Assembly (NCBI GenBank): GCA_025786725.1
Contig: JAHLTZ010000004.1
Coordinates: 372,001 to 436,000 of the forward strand
Reading direction: 5' to 3'
Source: Syncephalis fuscata
Lineage: Eukaryota > Zoopagomycota > Zoopagomycetes > Zoopagales > Piptocephalidaceae
DNA: 64,000 nucleotides
Position numbers and translations under genes: made by a program. Positions 1-11,141 of this stretch are shown in pieces (position 1 is the stretch's first letter; each line of letters starts with the position of its first letter). The notes under the pieces were generated by a model. It was given only the letters and a program-made list of their open reading frames with translations, did not search any database and had not been told where the DNA came from.

Positions 1-1
1 T

Positions 2-361
2 ACCTGCAATGCTATGGTTGTTCATTTCCGTATGGTAGCCTCAGCCTACCTACGTACCCATGCTGATGACTATTTACCATTTATTGAATTTGGACAAACT
101 ATAGAGCAATATTGTTCACACCATGTAGAAGCATTTGGTCGTGAATCAGAAGAAATGCACATTATCGCTCTTACAAAGGCACTAAAAGCCAAAGTTCAAG
201 TGGTATATTTGGATAACTCGACAGCCAACGATGGTCAAGTAAACGTTCATACCTTTGATGGATTGGATGAGACATCTTCCGCAGTATCACCCAGTGTAAA
301 TGAAGGCACGATTACACTACTTTATCGGCCAGGTCATTATGATATTCTATACCGAAGATAG
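2..361 (+). CDS. OTUB1: Otubain-type deubiquitinase, C-terminal part (5' truncated by window)
   Basis: OTU-family cysteine protease that removes ubiquitin, typically K48-linked chains. The visible part is the C-terminal third of the catalytic domain. It has the helix rich in aromatic residues (VASAYLRTHADDYLPFI), the HIIALTKAL segment, and the terminal YRPGHYDILY motif, whose His is the catalytic histidine of otubains. The catalytic Asp/Cys region lies upstream of the window. The frame is open from base 2, so the ATG at 14 is probably internal. The stop is at 359-361. Recognition rests on the GHYDILY block and the spacing to HIIAL. The downstream mL40 gene begins only 85 bp later on the same strand. 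Confidence 0.85.
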   Translation, partial: TCNAMVVHFRMVASAYLRTHADDYLPFIEFGQTIEQYCSHHVEAFGRESEEMHIIALTKALKAKVQVVYLDNSTANDGQVNVHTFDGLDETSSAVSPSVNEGTITLLYRPGHYDILYRR

Positions 362-446
362 TCAATTATAATCATATCGTTTATATAAAATTTTAATTTA
401 ATTTAATGTTTTCCATTTCAAAAAAATCACTTTTTATTTTACTACT

Positions 447-971
447 ATGATGATCTCAGCCCGTAGCATTTATTCTATGGCGGCACACCAACCCATGAAT
501 CGCTTAGGGATTCAGGCCCGCGGTTATGCGGTTAAATTGAGTGCAAGTGCTGCGGCTGCCGCCGCCGCTGCCGCCGCCGCCACTAAAGCAAAAAAAAGTA
601 TTGACGCGTCGTTGGGCGGTGATCCACGCAATCAGCTACTTAAGCGTATGCTATTCGAAACACCGGTACGTCAACCAACGATCACGGCCGAGATAGAAGA
701 GCGTCAACAAGTTATTGAGCGGGCTTGGCTACAAGAACAAGAGCGCTATGAAGCACAACATCGCCAAGCATTAGAGCGCCAACGTGAACATATCATAGAA
801 GCACATAATGAGCTTAAACAAACGAGTATGTATTTATATCAGGGCGCTACCAATTTTGAGCATGGTCTAGTCTTTCCGCGTCAAATGCGTGCCCCTACAA
901 ATACACCAGCCACTACTGGTTGGAATTACAGCTTTAAAGCACCTACACCAAAATCATCATCATCTACTTAA
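447..971 (+). CDS. MRPL28: Mitochondrial large-subunit ribosomal protein mL40 (yeast Mrpl28 type)
   Basis: Intronless 174-residue ORF. The N-terminus is Arg/Ser-rich with no acidic residues and carries a run of about 13 alanines (residues 33-45), which fits a mitochondrial targeting presequence. The middle is a charged, coiled-coil-like helix (EEIEERQQVIERAWLQEQ and onward). The C-terminal part has a HNELKQTSMYLYQGATNFEHGL block and an RQMRAPTNTPATTGW tail, matching the mL40 pattern of a Lys/Leu helix followed by a G/A-P-T-x-T-P motif. The protein would sit in the mitochondrial 54S/39S large subunit. The poly-Ala tract is coded by mixed GCN codons. The family is rapidly evolving, so the call relies on the C-terminal motif. 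Confidence 0.7.
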   Translation: MMISARSIYSMAAHQPMNRLGIQARGYAVKLSASAAAAAAAAAAATKAKKSIDASLGGDPRNQLLKRMLFETPVRQPTITAEIEERQQVIERAWLQEQERYEAQHRQALERQREHIIEAHNELKQTSMYLYQGATNFEHGLVFPRQMRAPTNTPATTGWNYSFKAPTPKSSSST

Positions 972-1191
972 TAAATAAATACATATTAACTAAACTTAAT
1001 TAATTAATTAACATTGTTGTGTGCATGTGTTTGTGGGTGGGTGGGCGATTTTGATCACTTTTATCATTAATGATGGTGTGCACAACACTCAACCTTCTCC
1101 TTTTACTCTCTCTCTCTCTTTCTCTCTCTCTCTATCCAGTCAACGATTACTACGCTGTTTCTCTAAGGATTCACCTGTAGTCATCTTAATC

Positions 1192-2254
1192 ATGCGTACT
1201 TACAAGGAAAAGTACTACCGTTTAAGAAATCGGTTCTACGCGTTATCTAGTGTAAGTGCCAGATCGCGTTCATGATGGTCATTAACTCAACTCGCTGTCT
1301 CTATATGCATTAGAGACGAGAAAAGATACAAAATGAAGTCAATAGCGTGCATACACAGCTTCGCGAGTTTGAGAAAGAAAAAAGTAACTATTAGCAATAG
1401 CGTGGTTACTATATACTTATTAACACTATCGATGTTCATAATAGCCATATACTGGACTTGATGATGGATATTAAAATGTATCCCATTTCTACTGACAGGT
1501 AACTGAATTGAATTAGCAACAGTATTGTACACTATTGACTGGTTTATATTGTAGTTCATCCGATGAAATGGATCAACCTATAAAGACTGAATCTGTAAAG
1601 ACTGAATCCATAAAAACCGAGCCTAAAGAGAACAATGAGGAACATATTGATGCTATAGAGGCGTTGAAGCTGTCAGAGTCTGATACAAACGAGCCTACTG
1701 TATCGCCTAATCGATTTGAATGTAAATAGATGATTTATATATTAATGCAATGCATAATAGATGATTAATACTGTCTATAGATATTCGTAAAGAATTCTGT
1801 CCGGATAAAGATGCTTCATTTTTGCGAGTTCATGTAAAGCGAAAGCGACTATCTCATTTTATTAAACAGGTTATTATCTAATATCTAGTTGACTCTGTCT
1901 ATAACTACTAACTGTATATTTGTTATTACTATTGCTATATTATCGTTATTATAGATAGTTGAAACAACAAAAACAAATCAATCTGCCATTAAAGAAAGTG
2001 GAAATGATAGGAATGGAAGTAATAACCATACTATGTTAAATAGTAATACAAACAGTCGTGGCCATCATCATCCTCATCATTTAATGATTAATAATACAAA
2101 TAGTCGTAATCATCATCATATAACGACTAATAACAGTACAAGTAATCATCCTATATCAATTCATAACGACGATCATGCTGCCATAGATGATACACTAATA
2201 TCTGGAGATAATATGGATGATAAACCAAAGAGACGACGACGAGCCCGTGTAAGT

Positions 2255-2288
<34 letters not shown>

Positions 2289-4037
2289 TTAATTAAATAC
2301 TAATTAAATAATGATAATAGAAATGGCGTGATCGTAGAGATGCTCAAGCAGTTCAATCATTACCAATTGATGAACAAGGAAAGGTTATAATACCAGTTAC
2401 AGTAGGACGTGGTGTTGATGCAGTGACTATCGAGAATTTAGGTAATATTATTAATGTTAACATATATAACTATTAGTAAATAGTATCTAATTTATAATAG
2501 GATCCATTGTATGGGATCGAGAATTATATCATACACAGAGATATATATTCCCGGCTGGATATAAGAGTACACGTATGTATCTTAGTGTTAAAGATCCACG
2601 TATTAGAGTACGATATACAAGTGAAATAATAGATGGTGGCACTTCACCCATGGTAAATATTAAATATTAAATATTATATAATATGTATACTAATATGTAT
2701 ACTAATATGTATATAATATGTATAGTTTCAAGTAACAGCAGAGGATTTAACTGAAGAACCTTTTATGGCCAATTCAGCCAGTGGAGCATGGAAGAAGATT
2801 ATCGACCGCATATTAAAACAAGGATTCAGTGCCAAAACACATGCCAGTGGACCACAATTATATGGTTTATCCGACTGGGGAGTAATGAAAGCAGTACAGG
2901 TAAGTAGGATTATCTAATATCTAATATCTAATATTTAATATAATCTATTTAATCTACTTAATTTAATTTAAGGAATTACCGGGTGCCAATAAATGTGCTC
3001 GTTATATTATGCAGAAATGGTCAGAAAAGAATGGACAGGAATTGATTATGGAGGATCACCATGATGATCATATAGATATCGGTGAAGAAGAAGAACTAGA
3101 AGATGAAGATGAAGATGAATTAGACGATGAAGAAGATGAAGAAGAACACAGATTAATGTTACAACGACATGATCCATATCGTCCATCTATTCCTAGACCA
3201 TATAATAAAGAAGAAGAGTTAGAAGAAGATGAAGAAGATGAAGAAGATATGTTTACAACTGCCACTCAATATCCAATGGATGTTTATCGTCAATCACATC
3301 CATCTCAATATTCACATCCACGTTCATCTCACTATTACCATCATCAATCACCACCACCACCACATCATATACCGTCATCAGATTATGATCCATATCATTA
3401 TAATGCATATTCATATTCATCCAATACACATCCATATACAGAACAGCCACCACCATCCCATTCACATTCACATCAACATTTACGACAACATCGATTATCA
3501 ATAGATCAATCACATTCACATCACCGTCATCATGAACAACAACAATTACGTCATCATCATGAACAACCACAGCCATCACAGCATCGACAACATCGATTAT
3601 CAATAGATCAACAACAAGTACCATATCCACCTTCATCTCCTTCATCTCATTCACATCATCAACATCATTTACATCATTCACGTCATCATCACCATGAACA
3701 ACCACAACAACCACATCCACGTCTACATCATCATCATGAACATCAACGTCATCCACATCATCCACATCCACATGAATCATACAATAATAGTAATATGAAT
3801 CAATGGAATCCATCTCATTCATCAAACGTACCAGCTATGCACCACAACTCAATGTCTGTACCATTACCTTTACAACCACAACAACAACAACCACATCCAC
3901 ATCCACAACAACAGCCAATGCCATCTTCTATGAGATCTCCTAATCCAAATTATAATTCCAATCATCCTAATAATAATGCATCTGGACAAGGTGTAAGAGA
4001 TAATAGTGTTATGAAATTGGCATTTTTAACTGATTAA
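1192..4037 (+). CDS. FYRN/FYRC-domain nuclear protein (TBRG1-like) with a long His/Pro/Gln tail
   Basis: Multi-exon gene. Exons read as 1192-1251, about 1314-1383, about 1445-1498, 1555-1721, 1781-1869, 1955-2248, 2321-2441, 2501-2652, 2726-2899 and 2973-4037. The N-terminus is a YKEKYYRLRNRFYAL helix followed by a coiled coil (EKIQNEVNSVHTQLREFEKEK), as in TBRG1. An acidic, Asn/His-rich linker ends in a KPKRRRRAR nuclear signal. The FYRN module follows (TIENLGSIVWDRELYHTQRY, then FPAGYKSTRMYLS and EIIDGG), then FYRC (FQVTAEDL, WKKIIDRI, GLSDWGVMKAVQELPGANKC). FYR pairs occur in chromatin factors, so a nuclear role is inferred. The last about 300 residues are an acidic block followed by His/Pro/Gln/Ser repeats. 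The join between exons 2 and 3 is one base out of phase; a missing A in the A-run at 1378-1383 would repair it. Confidence 0.8.
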
Positions 4038-4260
4038 TATTTAAATCAGTAATAATAATAATAATAAATATGATGTGATGTGTAAAATAAAAGTATTGTT
4101 ATAAATGTTTTGTAATAACAAATGTCTAAATATAATCCAATGATTACAACTTAAATTCTAATTGTTTGATTACATCATAAAAGACAAGCAATACTTTTAC
4201 ACAGATTGCTTCTTTGTTTAAGCTTCTTTTCTCCTTTCATTCTATCAAAGACTAAGTAAA

Positions 4261-7201
4261 ATGACTATGTTTAGGAACTTGAAGATGGGCAGGATTGTCC
4301 TTAATGACGATGAGTTTGAAGACGATGACTGGGCTCTTGACGTAAAGCCAGCTAGTGCGCCTAAAGTGGCTCCGGGTGCTTATAGTTCACCACCACCACC
4401 TCAAAAGTCTATGCGGTCCTCGTATGGTGGTGGTGGTGGTAGACATGACCATACAAGACAGTCTAACGTATCTGTCTCGTCTATACTTGACAGCGACGAC
4501 GAGACTTACTCTTACAGTGGTAGTAGACCGGCACGTCATCAGTCTATGGGTGTTGCGTCGTCATCCGCTCATAGTAGTCGGTATGGTGGACATGATGGCA
4601 ATCGTAGTTGGGCACCCTCTGAAACAGGTGGCTCCTCGGTGGATTATCGATATCATGACGGTAGACCGGTTACTCAATCCGCTACGAGTAGAACGGTATC
4701 GGTTGTGGGCAGTGCTATGGGACAGCGACGTATCGTAAATGATGAATTGGACTATGAAAACGATAAAGATTTAGATTGGAAGAATCAGGATGATAAGCCA
4801 CAGTTAATATCTTCGGATGCCACACCTGATATGACATTAACCGTGAGTGTATTAATATTGGCAAGTATTTAGTACTTAGATTTTGTCTATAGTGTCCATA
4901 TGACATTGATGTTGAAGGATTATTTGGTAAAGAGATGCGCGTATTTAAACGTATGAGTGATAATTCAACTGTTCATATTAAATACAATGCATCATCTCAT
5001 GTAAGTATTAAACTATAAATAGGATATTGATCTAATAGTATGGTGTGTGTATATATATAGGAAATATTTATGTGGGGCGAGTATTCACTTGTAAAGGAAG
5101 CAAAACGTACAATGGAACGCCGATTTGATTATTTGTGTGATGTAAGAGTGCTATATTAGGGATTAATACAATCTGACATTAATAAATTGCCATGTTTATA
5201 GAATATTGAGCGAATCACTAAAATGAATAAGAAGAGAAAAGAAGATGCTGGTCGAACTATTACTAGAAAGTCTGATATTCGTCGAACTGAAAAGGCTGAA
5301 AGGTTTGGACTGGTGGCCATGGATGATTTACGTAAACTGCCTGAGAATCAAACGAGTCATCGTGGTGTATTTATGTTGCCTAGAAGTGACGTGTTGCCTA
5401 TTGCTCGACTACTAGGCCCTAATGGAAAGCCATTGGATGATTTACGACATGATTTAGGTTGTCGTATTGTATTTGGGGAACGAGAAGCACAGGAAGGCGT
5501 AGGTCAATTAATAATAATATATATATATAAAAGTGTAGCTAATGAGTTTATAATAGATTATTAAAGTGGCAGGCAATTCGTATGAGCTAGTACGAGAAGT
5601 ATTATCTCGTTTAACTATTCATGTAGCAAAACGTGTAAGTTTTAAACTATTATTAAATGTTATGGCCACTGATGTTAATACTAGACTTATCCACGTCCAC
5701 CACCGGTACAAGAACGTCTATTTGATGTTACGGAAAAGCCAATGGAAATTACTACCGAACGAGTAACTGCCAACTATATACCATGGGATCTACCTCAAGA
5801 TAATGCCTGGCATACCTCGCCTACCGTATTAAAGGGTATTCTATCTGGTGATATGTTTAATAGTAGTCGATTGACCGAGTAAGTAGATATAGTCATTACA
5901 GAGTCATTTACTTATGTCTATATTATTAGATCGAGAAGTAGTCTAGAAGCGACCTTAACCCGTAACATTCAACGATTCGTGCGGTTTATTGGATTACACG
6001 ATGGCAATGCAAAGATGCGTATTTGGTAAGATTTAATTATAATAGTATAATAGCATAATAATATAATACTGAAATGCAATGGATCATTAGTCTAGGTACT
6101 TGTCTAGTCAGTGATATTTCACCAAAACTACACGATTTAAGTCAAAAGATTGCCCTTAAAGAAATATTTGTCACTCAAAATGCTTTAATGTATTTCTCGA
6201 GAAAGTAAGTAAAAAGTTTATACTAATAAGAACTGTATTAATACTTTATCTAGTTTATTACAGTCAAATCATCAAGTAGAATTATTGACTAGTCGTCTAC
6301 CCAGCAATTATCGTCGTGTAGATGATGATTATAGCGTTGGCTATTCGTTCCGGTGTGAACATCGATCATCGAGTGCAAGCTATTCGCCAAAAACGGCCTG
6401 GCCAAATATTAAACTACGCGTCTGGTTCTCCCGTGAAGGAAGAGCCAGTCGATGGGAAGCAGTTATTGGTGAACGACGTGAACTTGACTTGAATGTCATC
6501 TATCCAAACAAGTAAGTTATAGTCATTAATCCATATTATATATGGCTGGTTATTAAATATGCTATAGTGATTATTATAACAAACCAGATTGGCGACTTGA
6601 AGCCACTACTTGGTTCCATAGTCCAATTAAACCAGACTCGGAAATAGGTCGTCTCGTTACTCGAATGCGTATCAAGTAAGCTGCTTAATGATTAAAACAA
6701 CGGCTGTACTAATTATATATGTATATATATATATATATATAGTGAACGAGGCCGCCTTGAATATAGTAATACAGATCAATTGGTCGTGCAACAAATTACT
6801 TGTAAAACACGTATACTTTACGAATCAGCCGATGATTTCCAACTTGAAATAACTCGAGCTCAAGTTTGGAATTGTGATCCAGATACAGATGGACGTGATA
6901 CCCCTACACCATTACTGGCCAAATCGACATTTGAATCCTATGGTGCTACGGTAAGAACAGTATACAACACTTGTAATATAGCTAATGCATCTATCTATCT
7001 ATCTATAATATTCTATTGATTGATTGATTTTATTAGATATGGCCACTATTATGGAAACGACTATTAGAAGATAATAGCCATACCTCCATCGGCTGTGTGC
7101 CTAATTACAGTGAGGGTGACTTTTTCACCGGCAATTACATAAGTAAATTGGTTGATTCTGTCCACACCGTACAGAATACACTTGGATCTGTACTTCATTA
7201 G
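4261..7201 (+). CDS. Fungal protein with KH-like segments and conserved C-terminal domain, function unknown
   Basis: Thirteen exons join cleanly: 4261-4842, 4893-5000, 5061-5141, 5202-5498, 5557-5634, 5685-5878, 5940-6025, 6091-6204, 6254-6511, 6568-6675, 6743-6950 and 7037-7201, with phases agreeing throughout. The first about 190 residues are disordered (acidic, Pro-rich, Gly-rich, Ser-rich). A segment with YDIDVEGLFGKEMRVFK and SLVKEAKRTMERRFDYL, and a second with RLLGPNGKPLDDLRHDLGCRIVFGER, look like KH folds; GPNG resembles the GxxG loop. The remaining about 400 residues form a conserved region (FVRFIGLHDGNAKMRI, KTAWPNIKLRVWFSREG, RWEAVIGERRELDLNVIYP) that I associate with uncharacterised fungal proteins. 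RNA binding is inference only. The donor after ERE-AQEG at 5499 is GTAGGT. Confidence 0.75.
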
Positions 7202-7330
7202 TTATAATAAAGTACTGAACTGTTTTTTATCATTATACGTTTAATAATAGTAGTAGTAATATATAAACATTAAATAGATTTAATCTTAATCGAGTTATTT
7301 ATTCGAATAAGCCAGATATAATAAGGCAGT

Positions 7331-7864
7331 TTAAGCTTCTGCTTTGCCGGAAGACTTGGCGTTCTTGGGATTATCAGGCGATGTTTTCCACTAAAATGAT
7401 GTGATGTGATGTAATGTAAAAGAAAAAAGGAAAATGTAAACAAACGCGATCAATATAATTGCACCATTTTACTTACCATTGAAGCCACATGCTTAAAAGC
7501 ATCCTATAATAAAGCAAATAAAGATGGTTAGATAATTGTAATAGTATAATGGCAATAGACTACGTACGACGTGCTTCACTCCTGCGTGCTGTGCCTTGTA
7601 CTTGGCGAGTTGGTCCTATGAACGCGTAATTTATAATAAACACAAATATTAGATTAGATTGCTATGTTTATGCCATGCCAATAGCACTATGAAAGTCTAC
7701 AGGACATTGCTAAAATAAACATACCTTCATAAACTTGTTATATGGAGTAATCTTGCGCTTTTTACCGGCAGCTAAATAGCAAATACTATAAGTGATCTGT
7801 ATAATAGGCTTTATGTTTATTTACCGGCGGCGCTTGTTTTGGCAGCGGACTTTTCCTTAGGCAT
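7331..7864 (-). CDS. Small YABBY/HMG-box-like protein
   Basis: Five tiny exons on the minus strand: 7864-7825, 7771-7725, 7615-7568, 7503-7477 and 7390-7331. They join in phase to about 73 residues. The N-terminus is basic (MPKEKSAAKTSAA), then AAGKKRKITPYNKFMK, DQLAKYKAQHAGVKHV, DAFKHVASM and WKTSPDNPKN, ending in a Ser/Lys tail. The pattern of a basic stretch, P-Y-N-K-F-M-K, a helix, then D-A-F-K and W-K matches the YABBY/HMG-like fold found in plants and in short fungal proteins. This suggests a small nuclear DNA-binding protein. No single exon exceeds 60 nt, so ordinary ORF calling misses the gene. The third-exon donor could be GTACGT (used here) or GTCGTA, which differ by one residue. 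Confidence 0.7.
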
Positions 7865-8119
7865 ATTGGCTAGAGGTTGATCAAGAAGTGGTGTGCTAGT
7901 AAGCAGGTATTTAAACACCGATAGTGAATAAAAAGGTAGCTTGCGTGGAATAGAGCAACCAACGAAGGGCAATAAAAGGTGTGCTTCAAAAAACACGTAA
8001 GTAGAAAGTGTAGGCGGTAAAGAAAGGACAGTGCGTGCCTATGTGGATTGAGTGAATAGGTGAGTGAATAGGTGAGTGGGGGGAGAGAAGAGAGCAAAAA
8101 TGCAGAACTATTGTTAGTA

Positions 8120-8154
<35 letters not shown>

Positions 8155-9514
8155 CTAGGTAAAGAAAGGCGAGTAATGTGCGTCATCACCTCATTCGTCT
8201 ATGTATATCCAAATTAAGCTGATATTCAATAAAGAAAGAAAGAGAGAGAGAGCCATGTGATAACATAGATAGTAAGTATAGTATACTATTAGATGACAAA
8301 GACAAGGCATTATGTGAAGTGTGGTAGCTGTGTGTATAGACACTGCAGTGTATACTATCCACAATATATTCTATAAAGCATGAACCAGTTATCAATCCAT
8401 TAAATAGTGGTCAAGGTTGTTATAGGCCGGTTTTACAATGGCCATAAGGACAAATGTGATGGACGGCAATGGGCTACGTGAATAGTGGAGTGATCCATAT
8501 AGTGATAGCGATAGTGCTAATGGTTGCTGGTACATGAATAAAAGTCATGTGGCAGACCATCCATTTATCCATTCATTACAAGGCAATTTTATTGTGCAGA
8601 TTGACCGCGAGGTGTACTTTATTTACAAAATAGCATGGCATTATTCTGGTTATTGCTGCGGCTACTAGCCATTGTTGTTATGATGGCTATGGTTATGGTT
8701 ATTGCCATAATAACTGTTATAGTGAATAGAATGCAAGTATGAGCTGCACACACACACATACACAAGTTTAACTTTGGTACTTTTTTCCGTTCATGCTTGA
8801 GCGGTTCTCTTTGTAAAGTGAGCCATTTTCTGGCCTTATCTTCTATTGAGCGAGTCCTTAAATAAAATGCCTTTGTACTAATGTTTGTTGTGTTCATCAA
8901 GTCGTTGTATCAAATTCACCGATTAAAATTAAGTTTCAATTCTTGGCACGATCTATTCCATGGCTATACTGATGTTCCATACTATTATGATGATCGTTGT
9001 TGTTAGAGGATGGGCGACGGCCAGGGCGATTCACTCGTAATAAACTGAATTTGTTAGATGAAAATAAGTTGTTCCTGTAACCATTCGCTTGTGTAACCTT
9101 GGTTGGAGGCCTTCGTTGTACGCGTGCTCTCCTTGTCCACATGTAGAGACGCTCCATGGTAGACCACATGTTCATTGCCGCTTTAACAAGTGCTTGGCCT
9201 TATTCGCATGCCATTCCCTCACCACACCCGCTCACACCTGCCTACTTCCCCGCGTGTGCGTGCACCTGTCTCATTACCACTTGTATCCAACAGTACACCA
9301 TGTTAACGTGCCAATGCAGCCGGCAATTCGATCCATGACGCTGCTCAATCGTTGGCCAGTGTTCTCCGCATGGCCTTGTTCCCTACATGTGACACCATAT
9401 AAAACAGAAAGCAGTTCTGTCTTCGCCCTTTTTTCGAGTTAGAATAAACGTTGCTCTCTATATATCTTTAACATCGTCGTCGTCGTTATACTACCTTACT
9501 ACCATTGCCGCCCT

Positions 9515-9558
<44 letters not shown>

Positions 9559-9941
9559 ACTGCTACTTACTGCTACCGTTCTTAGCACTTGCATTTCCAT
9601 TTATATCAATCTTATCACAGCTCCGCTCTGTGATCGGCTCTTAACGCTACGCTATCCTTTCTGTACGGTACTACATTCACATTGATTCTATTTGACCAAA
9701 CCGGCCAATCCTTCTCCTCCTACTCCCTTTCAAACAACATTAACAACAATACTAGCTACCATTGATTCAATTCGTTTATTTGTGCTTCGATCCAGTATTA
9801 CGCAAAGTGACACACACACATAAATACTCTTTGCTTTTCAGTTTAGTATCACCCTGCGAGTTACGTTTTCTATCCTCGCACTCTCTACAACCATACAACA
9901 ACAACAACACATCTACATAAACAAAAGGTATTGATACGCTA
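7865..9941. other. 2.1 kb without a recognised gene; microsatellites
   Basis: Upstream of both flanking genes, which are divergent, so this is mainly promoter and 5' UTR. It contains a (TG)n tract at about 8122-8153 and an (ACT)n tract at about 9515-9557, and is pyrimidine-rich towards 9942. Two minus-strand ORFs, at 8619-8900 and 8936-9175, encode basic peptides (one begins a RSIEDKARKWLTLQ stretch, the other RRARVQRRPPTK). Neither can be tied to a family, and the first decays into repeats. They could be exons of a small unrecognised gene, but I do not call one. Confidence 0.5.
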
Positions 9942-10727
9942 ATGGCCCTCATGGTTAGTATTCACGATAACAACAGTCCATTGGACACTTCAGAAACCAC
10001 CCAACCGTCATTATGTTATGAAGCGTTGCCTGGTCTTAAAATTGATACGGCAGATCTTAGTGAACTGTCAGATACCATGGAATCGCCCACTTCACCGACC
10101 TTGCCTCCCATGACCAGTCCTCGTAGTCGTCGATCGTCGACCACTACCTTTACTATGCTGGTTGAACGTCCTATGCGCAAACGTTCCTGCTCATCTATAC
10201 CTGCTTGGTCGTTGGCCGACCAGCTGAGTCGTTGTTCACTGGCTGATGTCGATGAACAGAGTCAGGGGCATCACTACCAGCAACAACAGCCATACATCTC
10301 CGAACCAATTATTTATCAACGACGTGCCTCAGCTCATATGCTCGATGCCTACTCTCGTCGTCGTCATCGTCCTTATACGGCACCTCTACGTCTCTTTACA
10401 CCTGCATCGGCTATTACTGCCGAGCAAACACCGTCACAGCAACCGCCATTGGCTTCCTCAATACATGCCAACAATCAAGAGGAAGGTGTTACCAATGCTG
10501 CTGACCCATTAACCAACTATGCCAACTACAATGTTGCCCAGTCTTATAGCTCATACAATATGGGCAAATCATCGCTGTACTCTATGAATAACTCATCGGC
10601 TTCTTATTCGCCGGTAACTGCAGCTGCCATCGTGTATCTTAGTCGTCGTGGTCGTCGCAATGCCATTGGCAGTGCGTCACACGAATTGATTCTAACACGG
10701 CGCGTTTGCCGTCAAATGCCTGCATAA
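9942..10727 (+). CDS. Disordered hypothetical protein, Ser/Tyr/Gln-rich
   Basis: Intronless 261-residue ORF with no recognised domain. It has Ser-Pro-rich segments (ESPTSPTLPPMTSPRSRRSSTT) typical of phosphorylated disordered regions, RxxS motifs (RRSS, RRAS, KRSCSS), a short Gln run, an Asn/Tyr/Ser-rich stretch, and a basic C-terminus (YLSRRGRRNA). Codon use is unlike the surrounding AT-rich spacers and resembles the housekeeping genes, which supports real coding. A long pyrimidine-rich leader precedes it. The start at 9942 (MALMVS) is the first ATG of the frame; the ATG at 9951 is an alternative. A regulatory or scaffold protein is possible but there is no direct evidence for a role. Confidence 0.55.
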   Translation: MALMVSIHDNNSPLDTSETTQPSLCYEALPGLKIDTADLSELSDTMESPTSPTLPPMTSPRSRRSSTTTFTMLVERPMRKRSCSSIPAWSLADQLSRCSLADVDEQSQGHHYQQQQPYISEPIIYQRRASAHMLDAYSRRRHRPYTAPLRLFTPASAITAEQTPSQQPPLASSIHANNQEEGVTNAADPLTNYANYNVAQSYSSYNMGKSSLYSMNNSSASYSPVTAAAIVYLSRRGRRNAIGSASHELILTRRVCRQMPA

Positions 10728-11141
10728 ATGGGCCATTACTATCGTTTTTATTATTGCTAGATTTCTTTTATCCTTTCTTGACTTGGTCTCTCCATAGGAC
10801 TCATCGACCCTAATGGGCTTAATATATGGACAACATGTGAATAGTCAATAAACACTACCTATTATTAAAATATACTATGCTATCAATGAATATATTGTAT
10901 TATAATTATTAACACTATGATTAACATTGACTACATAGTTTATAAGGAAAGATATTTTATACTAAGAAATAAACTGCTTATTTTCATAAAAGTGTATACG
11001 AGTATTCATGGTAGTGTAGTAATATTGTTATATTAATAGTAGTAATGATACCATTAATAATATTGAAAATAGTGGTAATAGTAGTCATAAAAATATACTA
11101 GTGTTGATGTATATCGTTATTATCATAGTTATTAGTTTGTA
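10728..11141. other. Intergenic, convergent 3' ends
   Basis: AT-rich spacer between the disordered ORF and SAC1, which converge here. It contains AATAAA-like signals on both strands and runs of TAATAGTAG-type simple sequence. No coding evidence. Confidence 0.6.

Noticed and set aside
3068-3825. Minus-strand ORFs opposite the FYR-gene tail (Ser- or Val/Asp-rich)
   Set aside because: They are reverse reading of GAA/GAT and CAT repeats of the real gene and show no domain.
8619-8900. KARKW-containing minus ORF, considered as a Prp8 fragment
   Set aside because: Only five residues resemble Prp8 and the rest does not align; the end is a CA-repeat translation.
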